DNA of 64,000 nucleotides from the NCBI GenBank assembly GCA_020310875.1, contig CM035423.1, forward strand, positions 123,827,664 through 123,891,663. Reading direction: 5' to 3'. Positions 10,335 through 22,168 of the stretch are shown here, piece by piece (positions within the stretch are counted from its first letter, which is position 1; every line of letters starts with the position of its first letter). The notes beneath the pieces are model-generated. The model was not told the origin of the DNA. It made no database searches and was given only the letters and a program-made list of their open reading frames with translations. The stretch comes from Ceratopteris richardii. Its lineage: Eukaryota; Streptophyta; Polypodiopsida; Polypodiales; Pteridaceae. The position numbers and the translations under genes are program-made.

Positions 10335-10643
10335 TGAAGTATTTCGATGGCGATGCACCGCGCTGCAATCTCCTTCTCGAGAGCTCCACGACGATATGCT
10401 CGGAGTTGAAAACCGAGCTCCTGACGCGGCACACAGTACTCCGCACAGAGGCTGTAGAATACGCAGAAAACACAGTACACAGGGAGCACGAAGACAGACT
10501 TCTTAGGTCTTACAAATGCGGTCGAACTTACAGTCTGTGGCTGACCAGGCCACTATATGTTTTACTAAAGAACATATACAAACAAGTGTCCGATGGCCAT
10601 TTGGCCTTTCACATGGACACTAACGGTAACATCTTTCACAACA
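10335..10643 (-). repeat. 5' LTR of the minus-strand Copia element
   Basis: Read on the minus strand the block would begin TGTTGTGAAAGATG at 10643 and end ACTTCA just before the primer site, about 309 bp in all. The 3' boundary is secure because of the primer site. The 5' boundary is a best guess from the TGTT start. A TATA-like GTATATG lies inside. No matching 3' LTR is found, because the element is replaced by gypsy sequence after its integrase start. Confidence 0.55.
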
Positions 10644-11029
10644 TATGTTCAACTCTCTCTGTTCATCTGAGATTTTTTCATTCTTTTCATTAGCTCATTG
10701 CATATGAGTGTATAACCAATCCATGAAAGAACATAATTTTGTATTGTCATTATTATTGTGTTTATGTCTATATCTTTTGTTTCTTCATCTTGCACTACAA
10801 AGATTTTAAGGTTTGAATTCATACTCATTAATGAATGCTTGCATGCATTCTCTATTATATGCAATAAAAGTAAAAATATCATTTTTTTTCTTGCATTGTG
10901 AATTGAAAAGAACTCTAGTACCTCATAATAGCTCATGTGTCAATTTTAAAGAAGATTCCTTAGTTCATGCATATATTCATGAACTCTTTCAAGATATTCA
11001 CTAACATAATATATGCATTCTTCATGCAT
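10644..11029. other. AT-rich stretch without recognised features
   Basis: Between the Copia LTR and the start of the plus-strand gypsy relic I see only AT-rich sequence with repeated CATGCAT-like words. No gene, LTR end or target duplication can be supported. Confidence 0.5.
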
Positions 11030-13443
11030 CCATCCCTTTCACCCATTATTGTTGTTCCAAAAAAGAATGGGAAATTGCAGATTTGTGTGGATTACAAAGA
11101 ATGGAATGTAGGCACAATTATGGATCCCTTTCCAATGCCATTTTATGATGCAATGCTCGATGCAGTAGGAGGGCATGAGATGTACAACTTCTTAGATGGA
11201 TTTTTTGGGTACAATCAAATTCGTGTTGCTGAAGAGGATCAGCATAAAAACACATTTATTATAGAATTTGGGGCATACGTGTTCATAGTTATGAGTTTTG
11301 GACTCAAGAATGGGCCACCTTCATTTAAGTATGTTGCCCATAAAGTTTTTGAGCCCTATTTGCAGGATTTTATGCAAGTATTTGTAGATGATTTTTCAGT
11401 GTTTGGAAGGAAGACAAAACACGTTGCATCTGCAATCTTGTTTTGATAGATGTAGAAAATTCAAAATGGTGTTGAATCCATTTAAGAGTGTCATTGTAGT
11501 AAGGAGTGGCATTTTGTTGGGTAATGTTATTTCAAGTTCAGGAATGGCTATTCATATCAAGAAAATTGAGGTCATCAGGATAGCAAAAGCTCCGTCTAAT
11601 GTAAAGGAGTTAATGAGGTTTGTGGGCCAAATTAACTGGCATGCCAGATATTTGAGGTACTTGGCCACTATTTCATTACCTTTGACACACTTAACTAAGA
11701 AGGATGTTTCTTTTATATGGGTTGAACCTCAGAAGAAAGCTTTTCAGTTGCTAAAGAAGATGGTGTTCATAGCACCTATTTTGTAGCCTTCGGATTGGTC
11801 TTTACCTTTCCATATATTTGTAGATGCTTCTGATGTAGCAATAGGAGCAGTTCTGATGCAGCAAAAAGAAAAGGGATACTATAGGCCAGTTTACTATGCT
11901 AGTACAGTTTTGTGTTTAGCAGAGAGGAATTATGCGGTAAATGAACAAGAGGTGTTGGTGATGGTGTATGCTTTGAATAAATTCAAGCATTATTTGTTGG
12001 GAAATAAAGTAGTATTTCATGTGGATCACCAAGCTCTGATATATCTGATTAAGAAGCATCTTTTGACGAGGAGATTAGCAAGATGGATGCTCTTACTCTA
12101 GGAATTTGATTTTGTGATTGTCGATACTCCAAGTAAAGAGCATCTTATGGCTGATTATTTCAATAGATTAGAATTAGGGAAACACTAGTGGGAGTGAATG
12201 ATGAGTTACCAGATGTAGAATTGTTTAATGCTCAGATTGTTGATTTAGATTCCTGGTATGACCAATTTTTGGCATTCCTAACGGATGGAGTGTTTCCTCA
12301 AAAATTCACTCTAGATCAGAGAAAGAAATTTGCTTGAAAAAGTAGGCCATATTTGGCGATAACAGTTGCATTATATAAAAAGGGGGTTGATCAGGTAATT
12401 AGGAGATGTGTGTCGAATTTTGAGCAAGCACCCGTGTTGTAGGAAGTGCACTCAGCGGCAGTGGGAGGAAATTATCAAGAGACATTACACGTAAGAAGAT
12501 TTTGTAGGTTGGGTTGTGGTGGCCTATGGTACTAAGGTATGGAGTTAGCAAAAAGATGTGTTATTTGTCACAAAACAGGTCAACCAAATAATGTGGACAA
12601 AATGATTGATCACCCAATTTTATTATTAGACCCATTTCAAAAATGGGGGATGGATTTTGTTGGCCCAATTAATCCAATTACTCAGTGGGGAAACAAGTAT
12701 ATTTTGGTAGCAACAGATTACTATATAAAGTGGGTTGAGGCTGTTGTACTTAAAGACAATAAGGGGGCAAGTGTAGCTAAGTTTCTCTATCATAATATCA
12801 TAAGTTTATTGTACTTAAAGATAATAAGGCGGCAAGTGGAATTGGTGAGTGATACAAAAGATCATTTTCTTAACGAGGTAATTTTAGAATTAACAAAGAC
12901 ACATTTCATTATGCACAAGAAACCTACAACTTATCACCCATAGGAAAATGGTCAGGCAGAGAGTACCAATAAGACTTTATTAGGGATTCTTAAAAAATTG
13001 GTACATGATAATTAGAAGAATTGGGATTTGATGTTAGATTCAACATTATGGTCACTTTGAATAGATTTTAAGGTAAAAACGGGAATGAGACCATTCAGAT
13101 TAGTATATGGTTTAGAAGATGTTGTTCCAATGGAGTTTGTGGTTCCATGTTCATGAGTAACTACAGAAAAGATGTCCTCAAAATTATCAGTTAAGCATAG
13201 AACCAAATACCTTTTACAATTAGAGGAAGATTGCTTAGTGAGCTCTTATATCACAGAAATCATTTAGAGGAGGAGATAAGCTTGGTAAATATGAATGTTA
13301 AATTTAAAGTATTTCAAGTCTGAGACTGGGTTATGGTTTACAATTCTAAATTAGGACCATGCAAAGGAAAGCTAGCATTGAGCTACAAAGGTCCATATCA
13401 GATTTTCCAAGATTTGGGGCAATGAACTTTTCTTGTAGTAGAT

Positions 13444-13730
13444 GTGTTTGGTACTAAAATGGACAAACCTACCAAGCAGTTGAAGTGGTATTTAGAAAGG
13501 CTATGCTTCATTGTGAAGTACAATCATATGTCGAAGGATAATTATGCACCTCTACGTGGGGTGGAACAAGGAGAGAAAATTAGTTGGGCTCATTGGATGT
13601 ACGACCATATGTATGGAGATATTTTCTTCTCTAACAAAAGAAAAATGCAGTCAAATAGTAGGTGGCCCACAGATTTGGTGGCAGTATTTCAATTTCTTCA
13701 AAAAGTTGAGAAAGGTGATGTTATATGACC
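13444..13730 (+). pseudogene. Post-integrase domain of the plus-strand gypsy relic
   Basis: Contains KWYLERLCFIVKYNHMS and GEKISWAHWMYDHMYGDIFF, the counterpart of the minus-strand segment at 1.5-2.1 kb. It lies right after the integrase end (DVFGTKMDKPT), whereas in the minus-strand element about 1.3 kb of open extension comes between. This shows that the domain is a family feature and that the extension is variable. Confidence 0.7.
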
Positions 13731-13940
13731 AAGTGCAATTTTGCAACAACAATTGTCACCTCTGCAAAAGCAAAAGGAAGTGGAGTGTGTTACATTGGAA
13801 GACCAGCACTAGGATATGTATCAAATGTTACTAAAAGCAGGTTATGAAGAAGATGAGGCATTAATAGCTATGAAGAAGATTAACACAAAGACTCCCATAG
13901 TTTACATGATGAGCTGATTAAGGTAATGGAAGAATAAAAA

Positions 13941-14500
13941 ATGCCTACAATTATGGGGAAGAGTTTCAGGTTGTCAAAGAAAAGAAGAATGGATTTGACA
14001 TCAAAGATGCCAATTGTACGATTACCTTTTGAGGAGATGGATCAGACATCTTCTATGGTCATAACAGATGTTCAAGATGCATATCAGAAATTGGAGGAGG
14101 TGCATCAATTTATGGTGAAACAACAGGAATTATTAAAAGAAAAAGTAAATTCAAAGGAATATCAACAACAACAAAAGCAGATTCAAGGTTTGTAGATGGA
14201 GTTACAGTTGAAGTCGGAATAGTATGAGGTAGCTATGGTAGATTTGAGAAAAGAGCAAGTTGTCGAATTAGTGAAGGTAAAACAATCTTTACAAGTATTT
14301 GAAGCTTGGACAAGAAAGATGCAGGAGATGGTGAGCAAGGAGATGAAACGTTTGGCAGATGTAAATGTAGCATTACAGTTAGAGAATTAGGTATTAAATT
14401 TGAGAATTAAACCTTTATAGATGTTGGAAAAACAGATGTTGTAGATGGAAGAAGTAGAAATGGATGTTGTATTAATGTCTAAATAGATATGGGTTTAATG
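13941..14500 (+). pseudogene. Coiled-coil region of the plus-strand gypsy relic
   Basis: Glu-, Lys- and Gln-rich stretches such as AYQKLEEVHQFMVKQQELLK occur at the position matching 0.7-1.57 kb of the minus-strand element. Decayed. The similarity is in composition and order more than in exact sequence. Confidence 0.5.
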
Positions 14501-14560
14501 AAGCAGCAAATGCAAAAGAGGATGCATGAATTGTGGAATGGTATTAAAGAATGACTGGAA

Positions 14561-17500
14561 GCTTTAATTTGGTATCCTTATGAAGTTTTATAAGTTGGTT
14601 TTGTTTCTTAATATGAAAGTCAATTGTTGGAGATTATTGAGCAGAATCACAAAGACATTTTGCATACATATATTTTTTGAGATTTTTTGAAAGATTTGTG
14701 GGTACCTTTGACATAAGCAATCATGTCGTAGTATATTTGCATTTTTGAAAATTTAAGGAACCAAGAATATGCATTCTTTGATTGCTCTTTTCAAAACAAA
14801 CGACTTGAAGTGAATCTAACTCCAAAATGGATGAAAAAGACTTAAGATAGCTTCCTAAAGTCATCAAGTGATATCAAGAGGAGGAAAAACATAAGTTGCA
14901 ATAAAAAGTTTTCCTAGCAAGGAAGTCAAAAATTGCATTTGGTGAAACTTCAAAATCTTCTTGGACTATCAAACAGCTCAAGGACTATAAGAGGAATATA
15001 CAAAGAAGTGAGAGCAGATTTCAAGTCAAAAGACCAACATTACAAAGTTTGATGTCTTTAGCCTAGGGTTTGGGTGGTTGAAAACCTTAACTTGCACTTC
15101 TCGGCTTGCCGAAACTAGACTTTTCCCAATAAAGTCCTTAATTGCAAATTAGGCTTGATATTTGACCAAAAAATATGTAAAAATTCCCCACCACTCAAGG
15201 ATCATTGAAGTAATCCATCAAGGACGAAACCCTCTAGAAAGGTCAAAGTTCACAAAATAGCATACCTAATTGATATTTTCACTGTGTCAATCTCACCTCA
15301 AAAAGTCTCTCTGTTAACTTTTAGCCCCAAACTCTTCCTCCAGATTGCATTCTAGGTGATACCAACTCAAAGGATACTTGTCATGATTCTCTCTCTCCAT
15401 GATACGTGGACTAAACAAATGGATTTTGGATGTGCTATTTTGGTTTTTAATCCATTTTTTGGTGGTTTTGGGTGCCCTAACATATTCCAAAGTTCAAGAT
15501 CTTTGTCTAACTCTATCGTTTCTCCACTCATATTCTACCCCTAAAAGATACACACATACACACTAGGTGTGCAGGAGAACAACTACAAGTGATTGATGAC
15601 TTGCCAAGATACTGAACTCCATCTTCACATTCACTATTTTCACAATGACACTATAACAATTAGGCACCTTGACTTAGGCCCTTGTCCCTAGTAGCAGTGC
15701 CAAAAATGTGTGTGTTGAACTCAGAAGGTCCTATGCACTCATGCCAAGTGAGACTAGCTAACCCTCACACCTCCAATAAGTGCACATAGTGGTGGTTTGA
15801 TGCACACATTAAATTATCAAACTGAGAGAGAGACCTAGTCAAGTGCACAAAAACATGTGCTTTAATGATGGTAGATGTGGGAAAGGTTCAAGAAATCCAT
15901 GTAAAAGTGGATATCCACCTCACACAACACCTTCTACATGCAAGTGTGTGTCCCAATACTTGATGCAACATAGATACAAAACAAGTGATATCTCCTAGCT
16001 TCGATACCTGAGTATGCTAAATACTGACTTCATTTCAAAGATCTCAATGAGATGCATCCAATGGTCATTTTATCAATTGAAACACATTGATTTCCTCCAA
16101 TTTACACCTAAAAAACTAAGTGTTGGGAATCACCTACCTACACCTAATGACTCCCTATGCTTCATGCATACACATGTCTTCAATGAGAAAACATGGGGAA
16201 GGGGTAGACAACAGCTCCAAGCATACATTTCATGCCTCAAACACACATAGAAGCTCATGAAGAAGACGATACAAAAGCAAAAATATTGGAAACTCAAAAC
16301 TCAAAAAATAGTACTATATTATGGCAAAAATTCCTTAAGTGATTTGTATACATGTTCCCTAAGTTTGTTCCTTTCATACAAGAGACCCACACTTTTTGTA
16401 GAAATCTAAATTCTTATTATTTTAGAAGGATATTGTTACACTCTTCAGGGAACATGCATCAAGAGGAGTCGTCTAGTGCTTTTCAGAGTTTCATGATGGA
16501 ATTTATGAAACAAAAAATGAGAATTTCTTGAAAATCTGTGGGTCTTCTCTTTTTTTCTCCTCTTCTTTAGGGAATTCGCTTTTTGCAAACATAGAATTTC
16601 AAATGACATGCCTGAGAAGTAGTGCCGTGGGGTAAAAACACCAAGTGGACATAGAGATTGACGTTAAAAAAAGTGAAAGCTCAAGCATTTGCAAAAGCCC
16701 ACTACTTTAACTAGGGTTCCTAGCAAAGACCTTGGTTTTTGCAAGTTTTATCTTCTTGATCTAGGAGCGTCACCCTACAACATCCTTAAAAAACATTAGT
16801 TAGAAACCTTGAGCCACTACATGAGTGCCAAAAATCCCTCAAAAAGACACAAAAGAAAAATCCACATTCATGCTAGAGACATCATTTCTTGTAGCTTTAG
16901 TCAACCTTTCTACACTTGGTCATTGTATAAAAACAATTTGAGAAATTAGTTTTTTGCAAACTCCAATCTTCTTGGCTACCAGACATTGTTTTTGTGCAAG
17001 CAACTCCAAACAAAGGATATGAGAAGATAATACAAGTGTTATCAATCCTAGAATGTCGATGATAATCATAAGAATCATCTAGTGCTAAATTTCTTGAGAG
17101 AAGTAGTCTCTTGTGAAATCCGATTTTTAGGGGAATCATTTTCTTCAATTAGGTCATAGTGGACAATCTCCCAAGAGACGATGTTGAAATACATAGACTG
17201 AAGTTGTCTTGGTCAAAAAGCCACAACCAAGAGCTCATATTCATTTGACCTTTGTGAGAGTCATAGGTGTTTGAAAATCGGTCATTAGCTTTATGTCCTA
17301 ATAAGAGGGTTCTCTCTGGTAATTTGGGGAAATTCCAACCACTATCTTAAGTAATAAGCAAGAGGGTTCCACATCCAATTGCTTATGTGGTAAAAAGCTA
17401 CTTGGGAAAAAGATTCACATTGAGACTCAATGCAGAACACATTTGCTAGGAATAGCCTAGAAAGATAAGAGTACACTTGGTGCTTTGAAAGAAATGGAGT

Positions 17501-18899
17501 ATTGGGATTGATCACCCAATACATTGACCTTCTAAAGAGTGAACAAGCAAGCGGGGTTCTAATAAATTCAACTAACATAGAGAGCTTGTACATACATTGG
17601 CATAAAACAAATTGTTGTTTGTGGATTAAGGGAACAAAGCACCAATCAAAGGTTTATACCAAGACCACAATAGTGAAGGTTGTTTTCACACCAAGAATGC
17701 TATTAGGCGATAATTTTGGTATGTATCTCACCTATTCTTTATGAGTTTCATCTTGACCTAATCAAAGAAAAGAGATATTGTCTATGCATTGACTTGTGCG
17801 TGATTCATTGAGTGTGCGAAGCTCAATGCATGTGAAGCGTTCATGAGTTTGTGCACAAGAATTGACATATATATGATTTTAAGATAACAAGCTACATTAT
17901 CGAGAAGATGTTCAATGAGTGCATGAATACTCAATCATGAGCAAAGGGTGTCATAGATAGCAAGCATCAACCAAGGACACAATGTGATTGACAAATCTAT
18001 TATCAAGTTCCTTATTTAATCATATAAGCGAGTGAGAAAGTGGGTATAAGGACATGCCCTTCTCAATCAACACGGATGAATTCCAAGGAGATTTGAGCTT
18101 CTTATCCAAGATTGAGGGAGAATACAATGGATCTCTCATCTTTTTCCAAGGGAGAATTTCTTTAAAGTTGGTGAATTAAGATCATCAAAAGTTTTGAGCA
18201 TGGAAACGTATGAGGATCCAATGAACAAAGATTCCTCCATCTTATATCCAAATATCCAAGACTAGTTTCAATATCAAGGCCAACCTATCTTTTTGAATGG
18301 TGTGCCTAGAAATACGACTTTCACTCCTAGGTTCCCCAATCACCAAGTAGGAGCACCTCAAGAGAATAATGGAGATTTAAGATTTAATCACACACAAAAA
18401 AAATCTACTAATATGCACAATCAAAATTTTTGTAAGTAGAAGGAGTATTCTTGACATCTCGTTGTGCCATCGCCATTACGCACCACCTAGCAAGGAAAAG
18501 GTGTCCGTTCAACTACACACCAAATGATGACAAGTAGCATATTGAGTGAGCACAAGTAGCCTCCTTGACAACAATGACTTTTTTGCATTCTCTCACGATG
18601 AAAGAAACAAACTTCTTTAGTAACAAATTTGGGAGCCCTTTAAAACATCCTAAAGGTGATGAGGAACGAGCCATGTCCTCTCCGAGGTCCAAAGAGCATG
18701 CTTAGGGTATTGAACCAAGGTCCTAATAGTCACTAGAGGCTCAGCTAAAAAAGATGGGAACACGAGTTCTTTCCCCCTCATGATACTCCAGGCTCACAAG
18801 AAGCTAATGATAGGCAAAACTTACCTAGTAGAAAACGATTTTGTTCCCCAAACAAGAAATGGAAGAGGCAATACGATTTATGGAAAAAAACAATGTTGG
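14561..18899. other. 4.3 kb without a recognisable gene
   Basis: Only short, unconvincing reading frames on both strands, with ordinary AT-rich plant intergenic composition. I found no paired LTRs, TIRs, tandem repeats or RNA gene here. It is probably very old retroelement or LINE sequence decayed past recognition, given the LINE ORF1 relic directly downstream. Confidence 0.5.
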
Positions 18900-19600
18900 T
18901 TGGCCTCTCTCAAGGCCCCAGGACCCGAGTTGAGTATCTATGTAACTAGCTAAGGAATGTGTTTGGTCCACTTGAGCTTTCCTCTCCAAGAATATAGTAT
19001 CAATTGCAAACTTTTTTTAAAAGAATGCTCTAGAAATGGACTCTTCATAGACAAACCCAAGAAATTGCCTATTTGGGTAGAACTCCCAAACCACCTCTTA
19101 TGTTGGAACCATAGTATTATCAAAATAGCTAGTACTCTTGGCATAGTTCTCAACTTTGAGGAACCTCCATTAATTAATGTGAGATTGAATTCAGACATGC
19201 TTGTAAAAGTTGATTTGGAAAATAATATTGATATAGAAATGGAACTCATATACGATTCAGGTAGGGTAAGATCCTCCCAAATTCTTGTTTCATCTTCCAT
19301 AAACAAGGTCACTTTGTAGGGTATTGGCCTCTTCGTAAACAAAGGAAATAAGAAAATAAGCCCACAAGTATGGTTGACAAGGATGGCTTCATTGTGGGTA
19401 GTATAAGGATTAAAAAACCCAATTTAAAGATTTGGATAGATAAGTTGACATGCTAGATGATCTTTGTGAGCTAGCCATTAGGTTAGGTAGGGCATAAACT
19501 TTTGGGCCATTGGATTGCCATTCAAGGCAAAAATAAAGGTCTTGTGGGGCTGTGTAGATTCCCCATAGAACCTTAATGTCGGGAGGGGCTTTCCCCTTTC
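18900..19600 (+). pseudogene. LINE ORF1-like relic (DUF4283-type)
   Basis: The stretch at 18957-19319 contains PIWVELPNHLLCWNHS, then IASTLGIVLNFEEPP and LVKVDLENNIDIEMEL. This fits the DUF4283 pattern (WV.LP.LP..W....L..IG..LG) found in ORF1 of plant L1-type LINEs and related proteins. It may be followed by a decayed zinc-knuckle region. No ORF2 continues from it. Family assignment is from memory of the motif; confidence is moderate. Confidence 0.55.
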
Positions 19601-19689
19601 TATGGGGTCCTAGGGGCCTATCGTGCTGACCATAGGGCTAAGATGGTAAAACTTGTAGTCATGGAGATATTGTCAGATTGTATATTTTT

Positions 19690-19999
19690 CAGACTATATT
19701 TTCTCTCTAAACTACATTTATCTATACTAACTCCCCTTATAAAATCTATATAAGCATGGACCATGTGTAGCTCTACATAACATTGTGCCCTAGTAAGCCC
19801 TTCATCTAGAGTCTATCTAGATTACCATCTAAGCTCCACATTGGGAGCACACAAGTAGAAAACACCATCTTTGTAGCTGCATTGTTCTTGGTAATTTGAG
19901 AATTTGAGTTCTCTATCTCTCAGCCTACACCTCTCTTTCTTTGCGTTGTTTTTGCAACTCTATCTACTGGTCTATTTTATTGTGTTGTTATTTCTTACA
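19690..19999 (+). repeat. Decayed Copia 5' LTR (3' part)
   Basis: AT- and CT-rich sequence with a TATA-like TATATAAGC near 19751, ending ...TTACA just before a primer-site-like TGGTATCATATC at 20001-20012. The start of the LTR is not resolved, and no partner LTR was found. Confidence 0.5.
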
Positions 20000-20000
20000 A

Positions 20001-22168
20001 TGGTATCATATCTCAAGAGGTCGTGAGTGGTGTAGAAGTGAAAACATAGAGGTTGTAGAGGCTTCAATGAAAAAATATAGAAGACATCAAGCGATGGGTT
20101 ATCATCTACAATTGGCAATCAAGGTGGTTTGGCAACAAGAGTAGGGGGAGCACAACCAGGAGAAGCAATGATGTCAATCATCCCAACATTGCAGATACAA
20201 CCACCAATCTTCATTGAAGGTAAACTTGATGGTATGAATTGCACATTATGGAAGTCTATAATAATTTCTATCCTTAATTTATATGAGCTTCTAGAGACTA
20301 TCCTTGGGATGGATCATGAGCCCCAAGAAACACATGATACAAATAAAAATGTTCAAATGATTCCTCTTGTTGCTGATCTTCTATGTGCTTGGAAATATAG
20401 AAACATAGATACACTATGTGCTTTCATCACAAGTACCACTGATAGTGTTCTAACTCTCATTAATCATACTACCAAGGCTTCTAAAGCATGGGACATATTG
20501 AGAAATCAATAGAAACTCGTAACTACACACAGATTCAAAACTCTCAAAATCAACTAGAAGGAGAAAGGTTTGTTGATTGGGAGATTATGGGGATGTTTAT
20601 CAATTACACAAAGGATCTAAGGGCTCAAATGGAATGAGAAGGTGTACAAAATTCAAGGGAGGAGCTACCTTAGCATTGTGTTCCAATATGTCCATTCTCC
20701 TCTTAAAACTCAAATCAGACCTCAACCTCTAACTTTTGAAGAATTTAGTGCCTTACTCATGGAGGAGAAGCTACAGCTCAAGGCAAGGAGTGCTAGAAAT
20801 AATGAAGATGTTGCATTCATAACAAATGCCAAAGACGGCAATGCCCACTCTTCAAAAGATGGATACAAAAAGAAGAAAGACAAAAAGAAGTTCAAGCGAG
20901 AGTGTTTCCACTACAAGAAGAAAGGCCATAGAATTCAAGATTGTTGCATCAAGAAGAGAGAAGAGAAGAATGGCTCTTCAAAAGGCAGAAAGGGAAAGGA
21001 TTCTACCAACATTGTAGAAATAAAGTTTGAGTTATTTGTTACAATAAAAGAGGTATGCTCCTCCGCTAAAGATTGAAGAATAGATGACTCATGAGTGTTG
21101 GACAATGGAACCTCCCATCACATGATGAGCAGAAAATAACTTTATAGTTCCTTGTAGCCTCTCAAGGAACCCATCACAATAAAGGTAGGCAATAATGCAA
21201 GATTTCATATAAAGGGCAAAGGTATGGTTTCTTTCATTAATTCAAATGCAGATATCAAAAAGCTTTCAAATGTGTTGTATGTTCCACAAATAAAAAAATC
21301 TACTTTCAATAGCTTCTTTAACAGATCAGGGTCATGAATTATTTTTCAATAAGGTAGGAGCTAAGATTATGGGTAGTAACAACAACGTTGTTGGGATTGG
21401 CATAAGGAGGAACGATTGCCGCTATAAGTGTGGGAACAAGTAAGCTATGGCATGCAAGATTTGGCCATATCAAATACGTTGTACTAAAGGAGATGCATTG
21501 CAAGGGTATGGTTGCACACCTACCATTGATTGCAGAGATGAAGGAACTATGTGAACCTTGCATGATGGATAAGCAATAGAGGAAGACGTTTCCACAAGAA
21601 AGTAAGAATAGAGCAAGCTATCCTCTAGAGTTGGTGCATGCTGCCTTGTGCAAAAAAATGCCTAGATAGGCTTTTGGCGGATCTTCCTACTTCATGCTAC
21701 TCGTCAAGGACTATAGCAGGAAGATTTGGGCATACTTCCTTTTCTATAAGACTCAAAATTTTTCTAAGTTTAAAGAATGGCTTCAACTTGTTGAAAGTTA
21801 AACAAGGAAGAAGGTGAAGAAATTCAGGATAGATGGTTTTGGTGAGTTTACATCAACACAATTTGAAGAATTCTGCATCAACATAGTGGCACATAGCCCT
21901 CAACAAAACATTGTTGCTGAACATCAGAATTGAACCATCATGAAGATGGCAAAGTGCATGTTGAAGGGAAAGATCTATCAAATCAATTTTTGGCAGAGGT
22001 TTTCAATACAGCTATCTACATCTTGGTGAAGCTACACCATGGAACTTGATGGAAAGACTCCACAAGAGGTCTACATTGGTAAATATCCATCTGTTTCCCA
22101 TTTTAGAGTATTTAGAAGTGAAAATTATGTACATGTTCTAGATAGGGAGAGAAACAAGCTAGAATGGC
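20001..22168 (+). mobile_element. Copia relic: gag, zinc knuckle, protease, integrase start
   Basis: After a tRNA-Met-like primer site comes a gag of the Copia type (PPIFIEGKLDGMNCTLWKSI near 20.2 kb). A knuckle-like CFHYKKKGHRIQDC lies at 20.9 kb. Decayed protease and integrase sequence runs to about 22.17 kb, where VHVLDRERNKLEW marks the integrase region. Many breaks; old. Its right side is interrupted by a LINE, and I could not follow it beyond. Confidence 0.7.

Larger units (their letters stand above)
11030..14560 (+). mobile_element. Ty3/gypsy relic, plus strand, same family as 0.7-7.4 kb
   Basis: The relic enters abruptly within reverse transcriptase (LSPIIVVPKKNGKL, FLDGFFGYNQI, MSFGLKNGPPSF at 11.03-11.8 kb). 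It continues through RNase H (about 11.8-12.2 kb, HVDHQALIYLIKK) and integrase (12.4-13.4 kb, KWGMDFVGPI), then the post-integrase domain and coiled-coil region. It resembles the minus-strand element closely through the shared parts. It is heavily decayed, with many breaks and no LTRs found, so it is much older or less preserved than its relative. The two copies face in opposite directions. Confidence 0.9.

Noticed and set aside
10086-10693. Arg/Ser-rich open frames on both strands
   Set aside because: GC-rich composition over the 5S-like segment and the Copia LTR; the frames cross the primer site and LTR end.
18950-19342. Minus-strand open frame opposite the LINE ORF1 relic
   Set aside because: The plus-strand frame carries the DUF4283-like motif; the minus frame has none and is its shadow.
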